From contig JBMYYK010000001.1 in NCBI GenBank assembly GCA_049609325.1, positions 1 to 64,000 of the forward strand: a stretch of 64,000 nucleotides of DNA, read 5' to 3'. The notes under the pieces are model-generated. The model had not been told where the DNA came from. It ran no database searches and saw nothing but the letters and a program-made list of their open reading frames with translations. Shown here piece after piece: positions 53,533-62,736 of this stretch (position 1 is the stretch's first letter; each line of letters starts with the position of its first letter). The stretch is from GCA-2733415 sp049609325 (lineage in GTDB: Bacteria; Bacteroidota; Bacteroidia; Flavobacteriales; Flavobacteriaceae). The position numbers were made by a program, and so were the translations under genes.

Positions 53533-54444
53533 ATGGTAGACATTACACATAAAATAAACACCTTAAGAGTTGCTACAGCTCAAGCCGTAATTAAAGTTAG
53601 TAAGCCCGAAACTATTACAGCCATACAACATGATACTGTACCAAAAGGCAATGTGTTTGCAATGAGTAAAGCAGCAGGACTTTTGGGGGTTAAAAAAACG
53701 CCAGATATACTTCCTGATTGTCACCCTTTACCAATCGAATATACAGGTATAGATTATAACATTGATGGGTTAGAAATCACCATACATTGTACTATTAAAA
53801 CTATCTATAAAACCGGTGTAGAAGTTGAGGCTATGCATGGCGCTAGTGTTGTAGCATTAAATATGTATGATATGTTAAAACCAATTGATAAAGGGGTAGA
53901 AATTCATCATATCAAATTGTTAAAGAAAACTGGAGGCAAATCTGATTTTAAAGATCGATTCCGTAATGATTTAACCGCTGCTGTAATTGTTTGTTCAGAC
54001 ACTATTTCTGCTGGTCAAAAAGAAGATAAAGCAGGAAAAGCTATCATTCAAAAGTTAAAAGACTGTTCGGTTTCCATTTCAGATTATATCATTATTCCAG
54101 ATGAAAAAGATATCATACAAGAAAAGGCACTACAGTATCAAAAACAAAATGTAGATTTAATCATTTATACCGGAGGAACAGGGCTATCAAAACGTGATGT
54201 CACTCCTGAAGCTTTAAAACCAATTATAAACAGACAAATTCCTGGTATTGAAGAAGCTATTAGAAGCTACGGTCAGGAACGCACTCCATATTCTATGTTA
54301 TCAAGAAGCGTTGCGGGAACATTAGAAAAAAGTTTAGTGTTAGCTTTGCCAGGGTCAACCAATGGTGCCAAAGAATCTATGGATGCTATCTTCCCTGCCG
54401 TATTACATATTTTCAGAATTTTAAAAGGAGCTAGACACGATTAA
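53533..54444 (+). CDS. moaCB: Bifunctional MoaC/MoaB molybdenum cofactor protein
   Basis: This 303-residue protein fuses MoaC (about 1-140; DCHPLPI, VEVEAMHGASVVALNMYDMLK) to a MoaB/MogA-like domain (about 145-300; VCSDTISAGQKEDKAG, YTGGTGLSKRDVTPEA). MoaC completes cyclic pyranopterin monophosphate and the MoaB part adenylates molybdopterin or is its relative. The fusion is known in Bacteroidota. It overlaps moaA by one base. Confidence 0.92.
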   Translation: MVDITHKINTLRVATAQAVIKVSKPETITAIQHDTVPKGNVFAMSKAAGLLGVKKTPDILPDCHPLPIEYTGIDYNIDGLEITIHCTIKTIYKTGVEVEAMHGASVVALNMYDMLKPIDKGVEIHHIKLLKKTGGKSDFKDRFRNDLTAAVIVCSDTISAGQKEDKAGKAIIQKLKDCSVSISDYIIIPDEKDIIQEKALQYQKQNVDLIIYTGGTGLSKRDVTPEALKPIINRQIPGIEEAIRSYGQERTPYSMLSRSVAGTLEKSLVLALPGSTNGAKESMDAIFPAVLHIFRILKGARHD

Positions 54445-55445
54445 TGGCAACACCTACACACATATTAACTGATCAATTTGGTAGACAACACAGCTACTTA
54501 CGCATATCTTTAACTGAACGATGCAATTTAAGATGTACCTATTGTATGCCATCTGATGGTGTTACACTATCTCCAAAATCGCATATAATGACTGCCCAAG
54601 AAGTTTTTGATATTGCTAAAACATTTGTAGATAATGGAGTTACTAAAATACGACTTACAGGTGGGGAGCCCTTAGTTAGAAAAGATGCAACTACTATTAT
54701 AAAAAAACTTTCTACCCTACCTGTAGAACTGGCAATCACTACCAATGCTGTAATAGTAGATAGGTTTATAACCACATTTAAAGAATGTGATATTACAACT
54801 GTAAATGTGAGTTTAGATTCGTTGGACGTTGATAAATTTCAGTCAATAACCCGACGTAATTATTTTGATAAAGTTTACAATAACATCAATCTTTTAGTTA
54901 ATAACGGATTTAATGTCAAATTAAACGTGGTATTAATCAAAGGTTTTAACGACAATGAAATTATTGATTTCATTAATTTAACCAAAACGCAACCCATAAC
55001 CGTACGGTTTATTGAGTTTATGCCATTTGATGGTAATAAATGGAATCTAAATAAACTGGTATCATTACAAGATATTCTTGATCAGGTTAGAGCAGAATAC
55101 AACACTTTTGAGCGTTTAAATGACGCTGCTAATGACACGTCTAAAAACTATAAAATTCAAGGGTACAAAGGCAGTTTTGCTATTATAAGTTCAGTAACTA
55201 ATCCGTTTTGTGATTCATGTAACCGACTACGTTTAACAGCAAATGGACAATTAAAAAATTGCTTGTTTTCTGATGAAGAATCTGACTTATTAACCGCCTT
55301 AAGAGCCGGACAGGATATTAGCTACGTTATTCAAAAAGCAATTACTTTAAAGCATAAAGTTAGAGGTGGCATGGATACACTTAAAAAATTGCAAGAACCA
55401 CAACTTCATACTAAAAATAGAAGCATGATTACTATTGGGGGATAA
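54444..55445 (+). CDS. moaA: GTP 3',8-cyclase
   Basis: The 333-residue radical SAM enzyme has the N-terminal cluster motif CNLRCTYC, the C-terminal cluster CDSCNRLRLTANGQLKNC, TGGEPLVRKD, and the C-terminal Gly-Gly needed for activity. It starts molybdenum cofactor synthesis from GTP. Last gene of the moe operon. Confidence 0.95.
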   Translation: MATPTHILTDQFGRQHSYLRISLTERCNLRCTYCMPSDGVTLSPKSHIMTAQEVFDIAKTFVDNGVTKIRLTGGEPLVRKDATTIIKKLSTLPVELAITTNAVIVDRFITTFKECDITTVNVSLDSLDVDKFQSITRRNYFDKVYNNINLLVNNGFNVKLNVVLIKGFNDNEIIDFINLTKTQPITVRFIEFMPFDGNKWNLNKLVSLQDILDQVRAEYNTFERLNDAANDTSKNYKIQGYKGSFAIISSVTNPFCDSCNRLRLTANGQLKNCLFSDEESDLLTALRAGQDISYVIQKAITLKHKVRGGMDTLKKLQEPQLHTKNRSMITIGG

Positions 55446-55452
55446 CTCCCCC
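55437..55452 (+). terminator. Possible hairpin at the end of the moe operon
   Basis: GGGGGA and TCCCCC pair around the 4-nt loop TAAC across the moaA stop codon. It is GC-only but short (6 bp), and the following tract is not a clean T run, so readthrough into nrdG is possible. Confidence 0.35.
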
Positions 55453-55568
55453 ACTTCCCTATATTTTATATCAAGTGTTAATAACATTTTAATAAATGAT
55501 TTACACACAGCTAATTTGAATATGCATAATATGTACTTTTATAAAGGATTATAAGGTCTTTTTATATT

Positions 55569-56018
55569 ATGTATGTATATAATTTTCAAATAGCAACACA
55601 AGAAGTGCCTGGAGAAATCAGTTTATGTTTTTCAATTTCTGGGTGTCCACTACGTTGTAAGGGCTGTCATTCGCCCTTTTTATGGAAAGAAAAAACAGGT
55701 GAATTACTTACCACACAACTGTTCAATACAATTATAAATACATACAACGGGTATGCAACTTGTGTATTGTTTATGGGTGGCGAATGGCATACTGACAAAT
55801 TAATTGAGCTTTTAAAATACGCTAAGAACAAAGGCTATAAAACTTGTTTATATACAGGAGAAGAGACCATTTGTAATAATGTCAAACAACATTTGAATTG
55901 GTTGAAAACTGGTCCTTGGATTGAATCTTTAGGGGGATTAAATTCAAGAACAACAAATCAGAAATTTATTGAAGTACACACAAACCAAACACTCAACCAT
56001 TTATTTTATAAAAACTAA
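55569..56018 (+). CDS. nrdG: Anaerobic ribonucleotide reductase activating protein
   Basis: The 149-residue radical SAM protein has the cluster motif CPLRCKGC (residues about 27-34) and LFMGGEW. It generates the glycyl radical on NrdD. It lies 4 bp before nrdD, in the order G then D, the reverse of E. coli. The 123-bp region before it shows a palindrome TGTTAATAACA at 55476-55486 but no TGAY-N4-RTCA site. Confidence 0.88.
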   Translation: MYVYNFQIATQEVPGEISLCFSISGCPLRCKGCHSPFLWKEKTGELLTTQLFNTIINTYNGYATCVLFMGGEWHTDKLIELLKYAKNKGYKTCLYTGEETICNNVKQHLNWLKTGPWIESLGGLNSRTTNQKFIEVHTNQTLNHLFYKN

Positions 56019-56022
56019 CACT

Positions 56023-57798
56023 ATGATTAAACTAACAAACACACAAATTGATGATAAAATTGAATTCATACATTCTTACATCAATTCAAGTAATGCTGCA
56101 AACGGCTCAACTGTTGATGCCAACGCCAATGTCACCTCAAAAAATATTGCTACACTTGAATCAGAACTCAACAAAGACATTAATATACAAGTGAATAGAA
56201 CACTTGTGAAACGTAAAATTGAAACTTTGTTTGGGAGTGCTCTTGCAGATGAATATATCCGTCAAATTGAAGAACATGAAATTTATGTGCATGATGAAAC
56301 CTCCTTAAAACCGTATTGTGTGTCTATTAGCATGTATCCGTTTTTAATTGATGGGCTTACAAAGTTAGGTGGCGAAAGTAAGGCACCTCAGCATTTAGAA
56401 AGTTTCTGTGGTGAATTTGTAAACTTGGTTTTTGCCGTAAGCTCACAATTTGCTGGAGCTTTAGCTACCGTGGAGTTCTTAATGTATTTTGACTACTTTG
56501 CCAGAAAAGATTATGGAGATGAGTACTTAACAACCCACATCTCTATCATTGAAAATCATTTGCAACATGTAGTATATGCCATAAATCAACCCGCAGCAGC
56601 AAGAGGATATCAATCGGTGTTCTGGAATATTTCACTGTACGATTTCCCGTATTTTAATAGCATGTTTGGTGACTTTGTGTTTCCTGATATGAGTAAACCA
56701 AAGTGGGAAAGCTTATCTAATTTCCAACAATTCTTCATGTCATGGTTCAATCATGAGCGCACTAAAGCCGTACTTACCTTTCCTGTGGTTACAGCGGCTA
56801 TGCTGGTAAAAGACGGAAAACCAGTAGATGCAAGTTTTACCAATATGTGTGCACAAGAACTGAGTGAAGGCAATGCATTTTTTGTGTACCAATCTGAAAA
56901 TGCCGATAGTTTAGCGTCTTGTTGTAGGCTTCGCAATGAGATTAGTGACAACACATTTAGCTATTCATTAGGTGCTGGAGGCGTTGCAACGGGTTCTATA
57001 AATGTGATAACATTAAACATCAATCGTCTTGTACAAAATAATGCCAACATCACCGAAGAGGTTAAAAAAATGCACAAATATCAAGTTGCTTATAGAGCAT
57101 TAATTGAAGATTATTTTAATGCCAATTTACTTCCGGTTTACAATGCTGGATTTATCACTTTAGACAAACAGTTTCTAACCATTGGTATAAACGGTATGGT
57201 TGAAGCTGCCGAAAGTCAAGGCATTGTTGCGAGTAACACTATAACATACAAAGCCTTTGTAAATAACATATTAAAACAGATATATTATGAAAACAAAATA
57301 GCCAAAGAAATTTATGGTTATATGTTCAATACAGAATTTGTTCCTGCAGAAAATTTAGGGGTAAAAAATGCAAAATGGGATAAAGAGGATAATTATTTTG
57401 TACCTCGAGAGTGTTATAACTCCTATTTCTATGCCGTAGAAGATACTTCAATAAATACTCTAGATAAAATTATGTTGCATGGTAAAGACACTATACAGTA
57501 TTTAGATGGTGGTTCTGCCCTACATCTTAATTTAGAAGAAGCACCTAATAAAGATGGTTTTATTAAATTACTCCATGCTACAGCTAAAGCCGGATGCAAT
57601 TACTTCTGTTTTAACATTAAAATTACAATATGTAATACCTGTAATCACATTGATAAACAAACACGTTACAAGTGTACTAAATGCAATTCTACAGATATAG
57701 ATCATGCTACACGTGTTATTGGCTATTTAAAACGAGTGACTAATTTTAGTACCGGACGCCAAAAAGAACATCAATTACGTTATTATCATAACTGCTAA
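56023..57798 (+). CDS. nrdD: Anaerobic (class III) ribonucleoside-triphosphate reductase
   Basis: This 591-residue protein has NSSNAANGSTVDANAN near the start and the active-site region SCCRLRNE. The C-terminal zinc site is CNTCNHIDKQTRYKCTKCN, and the glycyl radical site RVIGYL is at about 567-572. It is shorter than E. coli NrdD (712) and seems to lack the full ATP-cone. The ATG at 56023 follows the nrdG stop; a start at 55969 would overlap nrdG. It makes dNTPs without oxygen. Confidence 0.92.
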   Translation: MIKLTNTQIDDKIEFIHSYINSSNAANGSTVDANANVTSKNIATLESELNKDINIQVNRTLVKRKIETLFGSALADEYIRQIEEHEIYVHDETSLKPYCVSISMYPFLIDGLTKLGGESKAPQHLESFCGEFVNLVFAVSSQFAGALATVEFLMYFDYFARKDYGDEYLTTHISIIENHLQHVVYAINQPAAARGYQSVFWNISLYDFPYFNSMFGDFVFPDMSKPKWESLSNFQQFFMSWFNHERTKAVLTFPVVTAAMLVKDGKPVDASFTNMCAQELSEGNAFFVYQSENADSLASCCRLRNEISDNTFSYSLGAGGVATGSINVITLNINRLVQNNANITEEVKKMHKYQVAYRALIEDYFNANLLPVYNAGFITLDKQFLTIGINGMVEAAESQGIVASNTITYKAFVNNILKQIYYENKIAKEIYGYMFNTEFVPAENLGVKNAKWDKEDNYFVPRECYNSYFYAVEDTSINTLDKIMLHGKDTIQYLDGGSALHLNLEEAPNKDGFIKLLHATAKAGCNYFCFNIKITICNTCNHIDKQTRYKCTKCNSTDIDHATRVIGYLKRVTNFSTGRQKEHQLRYYHNC

Positions 57799-57818
57799 TC
57801 AAAATATATTTCAGTTTA

Positions 57819-57861
57819 TGACATTTATCATATTTACCAAACCATCAAAAAACTATTTTTG
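57819..57861 (+). promoter_or_regulatory. Fnr-type operator plus -7 box of the nor-nir operon
   Basis: The operator TGACATTTATCA (57819-57830) is identical to that of the cbb3 operon. TATTTTTG (full match, 57854-57861) lies 33 bp away centre to centre. norC starts 43 bp after the box. Confidence 0.7.
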
Positions 57862-57904
57862 TATAAAAGATAAAAACATCTTTTAATCTAAAACTATACT
57901 AATT

Positions 57905-58339
57905 ATGCTATCAAAAAAACAAGCACGAGCATTTTTTCTTGGAGGTACAGTTGTCACATTTGCCATATTTATTGGGCTGACGATATTTTCCTTTAGTAAA
58001 AGTCAAGATCAAACCAATCATGAAAATATAACCGAATCGGTTGTACGCGGTAAAGAACTATGGGAAGCCAATAATTGTATGGGCTGTCATACGCTATTAG
58101 GTGAAGGTGGCTATTATGCACCAGAATTAACTAAAGTTATTGACAGACGTGGTAAAGGATACATCAAAGCAGCGTTAATGAGTCCGATACCTTGGGCACC
58201 AAACGGACGAAAAATGGTAGCCTATGGCTTTACAGATGAAGAAGCAGAAGATTTAATTGCTTTTTTTGACTGGGTAGACGATATCGACTTAAACGGATTT
58301 GATACCGTTGTTTCACCATTAGCAAAAGACGAACAATAA
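57905..58339 (+). CDS. norC: Nitric oxide reductase cytochrome c subunit
   Basis: The 144-residue protein has an N-terminal membrane helix (about 12-30) and one haem c motif CMGCH (residues 58-62) in the context NNCMGCHTLLGEGG, typical of NorC. The C-terminal PWAPNGRKMV supplies the Met ligand. It passes electrons to NorB. First gene of norC-norB-cyt-nirK. Confidence 0.94.
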   Translation: MLSKKQARAFFLGGTVVTFAIFIGLTIFSFSKSQDQTNHENITESVVRGKELWEANNCMGCHTLLGEGGYYAPELTKVIDRRGKGYIKAALMSPIPWAPNGRKMVAYGFTDEEAEDLIAFFDWVDDIDLNGFDTVVSPLAKDEQ

Positions 58340-58366
58340 TAATTAATAATACCAAAGAAATATACT

Positions 58367-59704
58367 ATGAAATATAAATCACAAAAAGTAGCCTATTGGT
58401 TTTTTGCGTTTTCAATTTTATTATTTGCCTTACAAATTGTGTACGGTTTTATAATGGGTTTTGCAAGAATTGGCTTTGATAACCTTCATGAATTTATACC
58501 ATTTAATACAGCTAGAGCTGTACATACTAACCTTTTAGTTGTATGGTTATTATCAGGATTTATGGGGGCAGCATACTACATTATACCAGAAGAATCTCAA
58601 CGAGAATTGGTTAATGTAAAGTTGGCCTATGTACAGTTAATTTCACTTGCATTGGTAGGTGTAGCCGCTATAGTGGGGTATCATTTTAACTGGTGGGAAG
58701 GACGAAAATTTTTAGAAATTCCACGACAATTAGATTATCTGGTTGTAGTTAACGTACTATTATTCTTAGGGTTAATTTTAGCAACTCTATTTAAAGGCAA
58801 ACGAAAAACCACTACGGCATTAGTATTATCAATGGGACTATTATTTGCAGCCTTACTGTATTTACCAGGTATGTTACCATTTGATAGCCAAGTAACCGAT
58901 TCATTTTTCCGTTGGTGGGTAGTACATTTATGGGTTGAAGGTGTTTGGGAATTAATTATGGGTGGTATTTTATCGTTCTTATTAATCAAACTTACTGGGG
59001 TTGATAGAGAGGTTATTGAAAAATGGCTATACGTTATTGTAGGATTAACATTTTTATCAGGTATTTTAGGAACTGGGCACCATTATTATTATATTGGAGT
59101 AAATAAAATTTGGTTAGTTGTTGGAGGAATATTCTCTGCATTAGAACCTCTTGCCTTTTTAGCAATGGCATTATTTGCTGTTAATATGTACCGAAAAGGT
59201 GAGAAAAAACACCCAAACAAACTAGCTTTATACTGGACATTAGGAGCGGCAATCGTCTCGTTTATTGGAGCAGGGTTATTAGGCTTTGCTCATACATTAC
59301 CTCAAACAAACTTATACACACACGGAACACTCGTAACTGCAATGCACGGGCACCTTGCCTTTTGGGGAGCCTACGCTATGATTGTATTAGCAATTATAAG
59401 CTACAGTTTACCAAATATAACTGGTAGAAAATTATACGAAAGTACTCGTGGACATATGGCTTTTTGGTGTTCTAATATTGGAATGTTAGGGATGACTGTT
59501 GCCTTTGGTGTAGCAGGTGTAGCACAAGTATATATGGAACGTAAATTAAAGATGGATTTTATGCATGTACAAAATGAAATTAGCATCCACTTTGTTGTGC
59601 TAATCCTTTGTGCAAGCTTATTTGCCACAGGAATCATTTTATACATAATCGATTTTTATAAACACGGTAAACCAACCGATGAAGCTTTAGAACTTAATAA
59701 TTAA
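58367..59704 (+). CDS. norB: Nitric oxide reductase catalytic subunit
   Basis: This 445-residue protein has twelve membrane helices. The ligands are His53 and His329 (low-spin haem), His327 (high-spin haem) and His187, His238 and His239 (FeB). The conserved glutamates are Glu191 and Glu195 in HLWVEGVWE. The length fits cytochrome c-dependent cNor, not the longer quinol type. It reduces 2 NO to N2O. Confidence 0.96.
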   Translation: MKYKSQKVAYWFFAFSILLFALQIVYGFIMGFARIGFDNLHEFIPFNTARAVHTNLLVVWLLSGFMGAAYYIIPEESQRELVNVKLAYVQLISLALVGVAAIVGYHFNWWEGRKFLEIPRQLDYLVVVNVLLFLGLILATLFKGKRKTTTALVLSMGLLFAALLYLPGMLPFDSQVTDSFFRWWVVHLWVEGVWELIMGGILSFLLIKLTGVDREVIEKWLYVIVGLTFLSGILGTGHHYYYIGVNKIWLVVGGIFSALEPLAFLAMALFAVNMYRKGEKKHPNKLALYWTLGAAIVSFIGAGLLGFAHTLPQTNLYTHGTLVTAMHGHLAFWGAYAMIVLAIISYSLPNITGRKLYESTRGHMAFWCSNIGMLGMTVAFGVAGVAQVYMERKLKMDFMHVQNEISIHFVVLILCASLFATGIILYIIDFYKHGKPTDEALELNN

Positions 59705-59708
59705 ATCT

Positions 59709-60197
59709 ATGAAAACAATTAATATTATAACGAGTCTAGTTTTAACATTACTGGTTATCAGTTGTGGTAATTCAGAAAAAAAACAAACTACCACTACAAA
59801 AACAGAACACACTAAAGTTGCATCATCACATGAAGACACGTCAAGTAACGCAACAGAAAACCCTTTAGAGGCTAAAATGGCATCTGGAAGAGCAATCTAT
59901 AACAGAACATGTGTTGCTTGTCATCAAGCCAACGGACAAGGTATACCTAATGCCTTCCCTCCTCTTGCAAAATCTGATTACTTAAATGACGATGTTAACC
60001 GTTCTATAGAAATTGTTTTAAAAGGAAAAACAGGAGAGATTACTGTTAATGGCGTGAAATACAATAGTGTAATGACTAAACAAGACATTAGCGCAAGTGA
60101 AGTAGCTGACGTATTAACTTACGTATACAACTCTTGGGGTAATAACAACACAGAAGTTACAACCGCCCAAGTAAACGAAATAAAAAACAACATTTAA
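59709..60197 (+). CDS. Cytochrome c lipoprotein, close copy of the NirK cytochrome domain
   Basis: This 162-residue protein has a lipobox (VISC, Cys19), a polar linker and one class I cytochrome c domain with CVACH (68-72) and the Met of NSVMTKQ. Over about 83 residues it is, by hand count, about 83% identical to the C-terminal domain of the NirK protein encoded 16 bp downstream. It is a likely soluble electron shuttle to NirK and NorC, and arose by local duplication. Confidence 0.88.
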   Translation: MKTINIITSLVLTLLVISCGNSEKKQTTTTKTEHTKVASSHEDTSSNATENPLEAKMASGRAIYNRTCVACHQANGQGIPNAFPPLAKSDYLNDDVNRSIEIVLKGKTGEITVNGVKYNSVMTKQDISASEVADVLTYVYNSWGNNNTEVTTAQVNEIKNNI

Positions 60198-60213
60198 CTA
60201 AATACTTAAACAG

Positions 60214-61671
60214 ATGAAAAACTTAGGAATATTACTCTTAGCAGGTGCATTTACACTAGTCACTAGTTGTAGTAAAGACACTAAAACAAAACCTAATGTT
60301 GCCGTAAAAGACAACTCAAGTATAAACATAAAAGGAACTATGGATGCAGAGTTAACTGCGCCGCCACACGTTCCAAAACCAGTAGGCGACCGTAGAGCCA
60401 AGCGTCTAATTGTTGACATGGAAATTCTAGAACAAGAAGGCACAATGACAGACGGAACTACCTATGTGTATTGGACATTCGGGGGTTCTGTTCCCGGAAG
60501 TTTTATTAGAACTCGTGTAGGTGATGAAGTAGAGTTTACTTTATCAAATCACCCAGATAACAAATTACCACATAATATAGATTTACATGCGGTAACTGGT
60601 CCTGGTGGTGGGGCTACATCATCATTTGTGGCTCCTGGTCATAAAAAAACATTCTCTTTTAAAACGTTAAACCCAGGATTATATGTGTACCACTGTGCTA
60701 CAGCTCCAGTAGGAATGCATATTGCAAACGGAATGTACGGATTAATTTTAGTTGAACCAGAAGGTGGATTACCTCCAGTAGACAAAGAATACTACGTAAT
60801 GCAAGGTGACTTCTATACTAAAGGAGAAAACGGAGCACCAGGTTTACAAGCTTTTGATATGAAAAAAGCAGTAGATGAAGATGCAGATTATGTAGTATTC
60901 AATGGTAAAGTTGGGGCCTTAACTGGTGACAATGCAATTACAGCTAATGTAGGAGAAACCGTGCGTATTTATATGGGTAATGGTGGACCTAACTTAGTGT
61001 CTTCTTTCCATGTTATTGGTGAAATTTTTGATAAAGTATATGTTGAAGGAGGTTCACAAATTAATGAAGATGTACAAACTACATTGATTCCTGCTGGTGG
61101 TGCAGCCATCGTAGAATTTAAAGTTGATGTTCCTGGTACTTTTATTCTTGTTGACCATTCAATTTTCAGAGCCTTTAATAAAGGAGCTTTAGGAATGTTA
61201 AAAGTTAATGGTAAAGAAGACAAACAATTGTACTCAGGTGTCATGCAAGAAGGTATCTACCACCCAGAAGGAAGTACTTTACAAACTATGCCAGATGATG
61301 GTACCGAAAAAGAAGTTGTAGCTACAGGAGAAAAATCATTAGAAGAAAAAATTGCTGCTGGAAAAAGCTTATACAACAAAACATGTTTTGCCTGTCACCA
61401 AGCAAACGGACAAGGAATACCTAATGCCTTCCCTCCTTTGGCAAAGTCAGATTATTTAAATGACGATGTAAAGAGAGCAATTGGTGTAGTTATTCACGGA
61501 AAATCGGGAGAAATTACAGTTAATGGTGTTAAATACAATAGTGTTATGACCAAACAAAATTTAACTGATGAAGAAGTTGCAGATGTACTAACCTATGTGT
61601 ATAACTCATGGGGCAACAACAAAACTAATGTGAAAACCAATACCGTTTTAGAAGTTAGAAGTGGACATTAG
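60214..61671 (+). CDS. nirK: Copper nitrite reductase, class II (AniA-like), with C-terminal cytochrome c domain
   Basis: The 485-residue lipoprotein (lipobox LVTSC, Cys19) has two cupredoxin domains. Type 1 copper ligands are His120, Cys161, His169 and Met174; type 2 ligands are His125, His160 and His315; catalytic residues are Asp123 and His266. The segment HCATAPVGMHIANGM is class II, as in Neisseria AniA. A cytochrome c domain follows from about 375 (CFACH 391-395, Met445). It reduces nitrite to NO and follows the norCB-cytochrome genes. Confidence 0.95.
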   Translation: MKNLGILLLAGAFTLVTSCSKDTKTKPNVAVKDNSSINIKGTMDAELTAPPHVPKPVGDRRAKRLIVDMEILEQEGTMTDGTTYVYWTFGGSVPGSFIRTRVGDEVEFTLSNHPDNKLPHNIDLHAVTGPGGGATSSFVAPGHKKTFSFKTLNPGLYVYHCATAPVGMHIANGMYGLILVEPEGGLPPVDKEYYVMQGDFYTKGENGAPGLQAFDMKKAVDEDADYVVFNGKVGALTGDNAITANVGETVRIYMGNGGPNLVSSFHVIGEIFDKVYVEGGSQINEDVQTTLIPAGGAAIVEFKVDVPGTFILVDHSIFRAFNKGALGMLKVNGKEDKQLYSGVMQEGIYHPEGSTLQTMPDDGTEKEVVATGEKSLEEKIAAGKSLYNKTCFACHQANGQGIPNAFPPLAKSDYLNDDVKRAIGVVIHGKSGEITVNGVKYNSVMTKQNLTDEEVADVLTYVYNSWGNNKTNVKTNTVLEVRSGH

Positions 61672-61689
61672 TACAATTTAACCCCTACA

Positions 61690-61767
61690 AAGTACTATTT
61701 CATACATGATAATTGCACCATGCTATAAAGGGTGAAGAATGTAATGATTCATTATGAGATAGTACTT
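61690..61767. other. Long imperfect hairpin between nirK and norQ
   Basis: AAGTACTATTTCAT (61690-61703) pairs with ATGAGATAGTACTT (61754-61767) with one G-T pair, around about 50 nt that contain further short complementary parts (GCACC/GGGTG). No T run follows directly. It may be a terminator or attenuator after nirK, or an RNA element before norQ. The remaining gap to 61903 has no gene; AACAAGGCTTA and TAAGGCCTTGTT there form a second, looser inverted pair. Confidence 0.4.
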
Positions 61768-61902
61768 ACTTTAAAAGACAAGAGTCATATAACCCTGTAA
61801 CAAGGCTTAGAATATGTTAGTAATGTCCTCAAAATTCTTACACAATTCCCAAGAATGCTTCACAACATATTTTAAGGCCTTGTTCTTTTTTAAGCTATAA
61901 TT

Positions 61903-62700
61903 ATGTTACAACCCATAGTTAACACAATAGAAACTCCTTATTACAAACCCGTTGCTAAAGAAATTGAAGTCTTTAAACACGCTTATAATAATAAAATACC
62001 ATTATTATTAAAAGGGCCAACAGGTACAGGTAAATCACGGTTTATTGAATATATGGCCTCTCAACTTAACAAACAACTTGTTACAGTTAGCTGCCATGAA
62101 GAAACCTCAGCTACAGATTTAATAGGACGTTATATCATTAAAGGTTCAGAAACCATTTGGATAGATGGCCCATTAACAATAGCTGTAAAAACTGGCGCTA
62201 TTTTATACCTAGATGAAATCGCTGAAGCAAGACCAGATGTTATTGTTGCAATCCACTCACTTACAGATCACCGTCGTGAACTCTTTATAGATAAGCTTGG
62301 TCAAACCATTAAAGCCCATCATGATTTCATGCTTGTGGCGTCATTTAACCCTGGTTATCAACGCGGATTTAAAGAACTTAAACCATCAACGAGACAACGG
62401 TTCATAGCCTTATCATTTGATTATCCTAATTCTACTGCAGAAACAGAAATAGTAGAAAATGAAACAAACATCTCAACGACTGATGCTAAAAAATTAGTTG
62501 CTATTGCAACCAAAATAAGAAACCTAACTGAATTGGGACTTACAGAAACTGTATCTACAAGACTATTAATTGATGCCGCTAAATTAATTCATTCTGGTTT
62601 ACCTAAGCGTCTCGCCGTACATGTGGCTATAGTTGAACCGCTTACAGATGATACCGATGTAACATCTGCATTAAAAGATTTATGTGATCTAATGATATAA
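61903..62700 (+). CDS. norQ: MoxR-type AAA+ ATPase NorQ
   Basis: This 265-residue ATPase has Walker A GPTGTGKSRF (about 39-48), Walker B LYLDEIAEA and a NorQ/CbbQ C-terminal domain (LTELGLTETVSTRLLIDAA). NorQ and NorD load iron into NorB. It lies 232 bp after nirK and 36 bp before norD. Confidence 0.92.
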   Translation: MLQPIVNTIETPYYKPVAKEIEVFKHAYNNKIPLLLKGPTGTGKSRFIEYMASQLNKQLVTVSCHEETSATDLIGRYIIKGSETIWIDGPLTIAVKTGAILYLDEIAEARPDVIVAIHSLTDHRRELFIDKLGQTIKAHHDFMLVASFNPGYQRGFKELKPSTRQRFIALSFDYPNSTAETEIVENETNISTTDAKKLVAIATKIRNLTELGLTETVSTRLLIDAAKLIHSGLPKRLAVHVAIVEPLTDDTDVTSALKDLCDLMI

Positions 62701-62736
62701 CCATTACTCATTATTAATATTAGTAATACATTATTT

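Noticed and set aside
55476..55518. Palindrome TGTTAATAACA before nrdG as a further Fnr-type operator
   Set aside because: It lacks TGAY-N4-RTCA, its centre falls on a base instead of between bases, and the box at about 33 bp (CTAATTTG) is a poor match.
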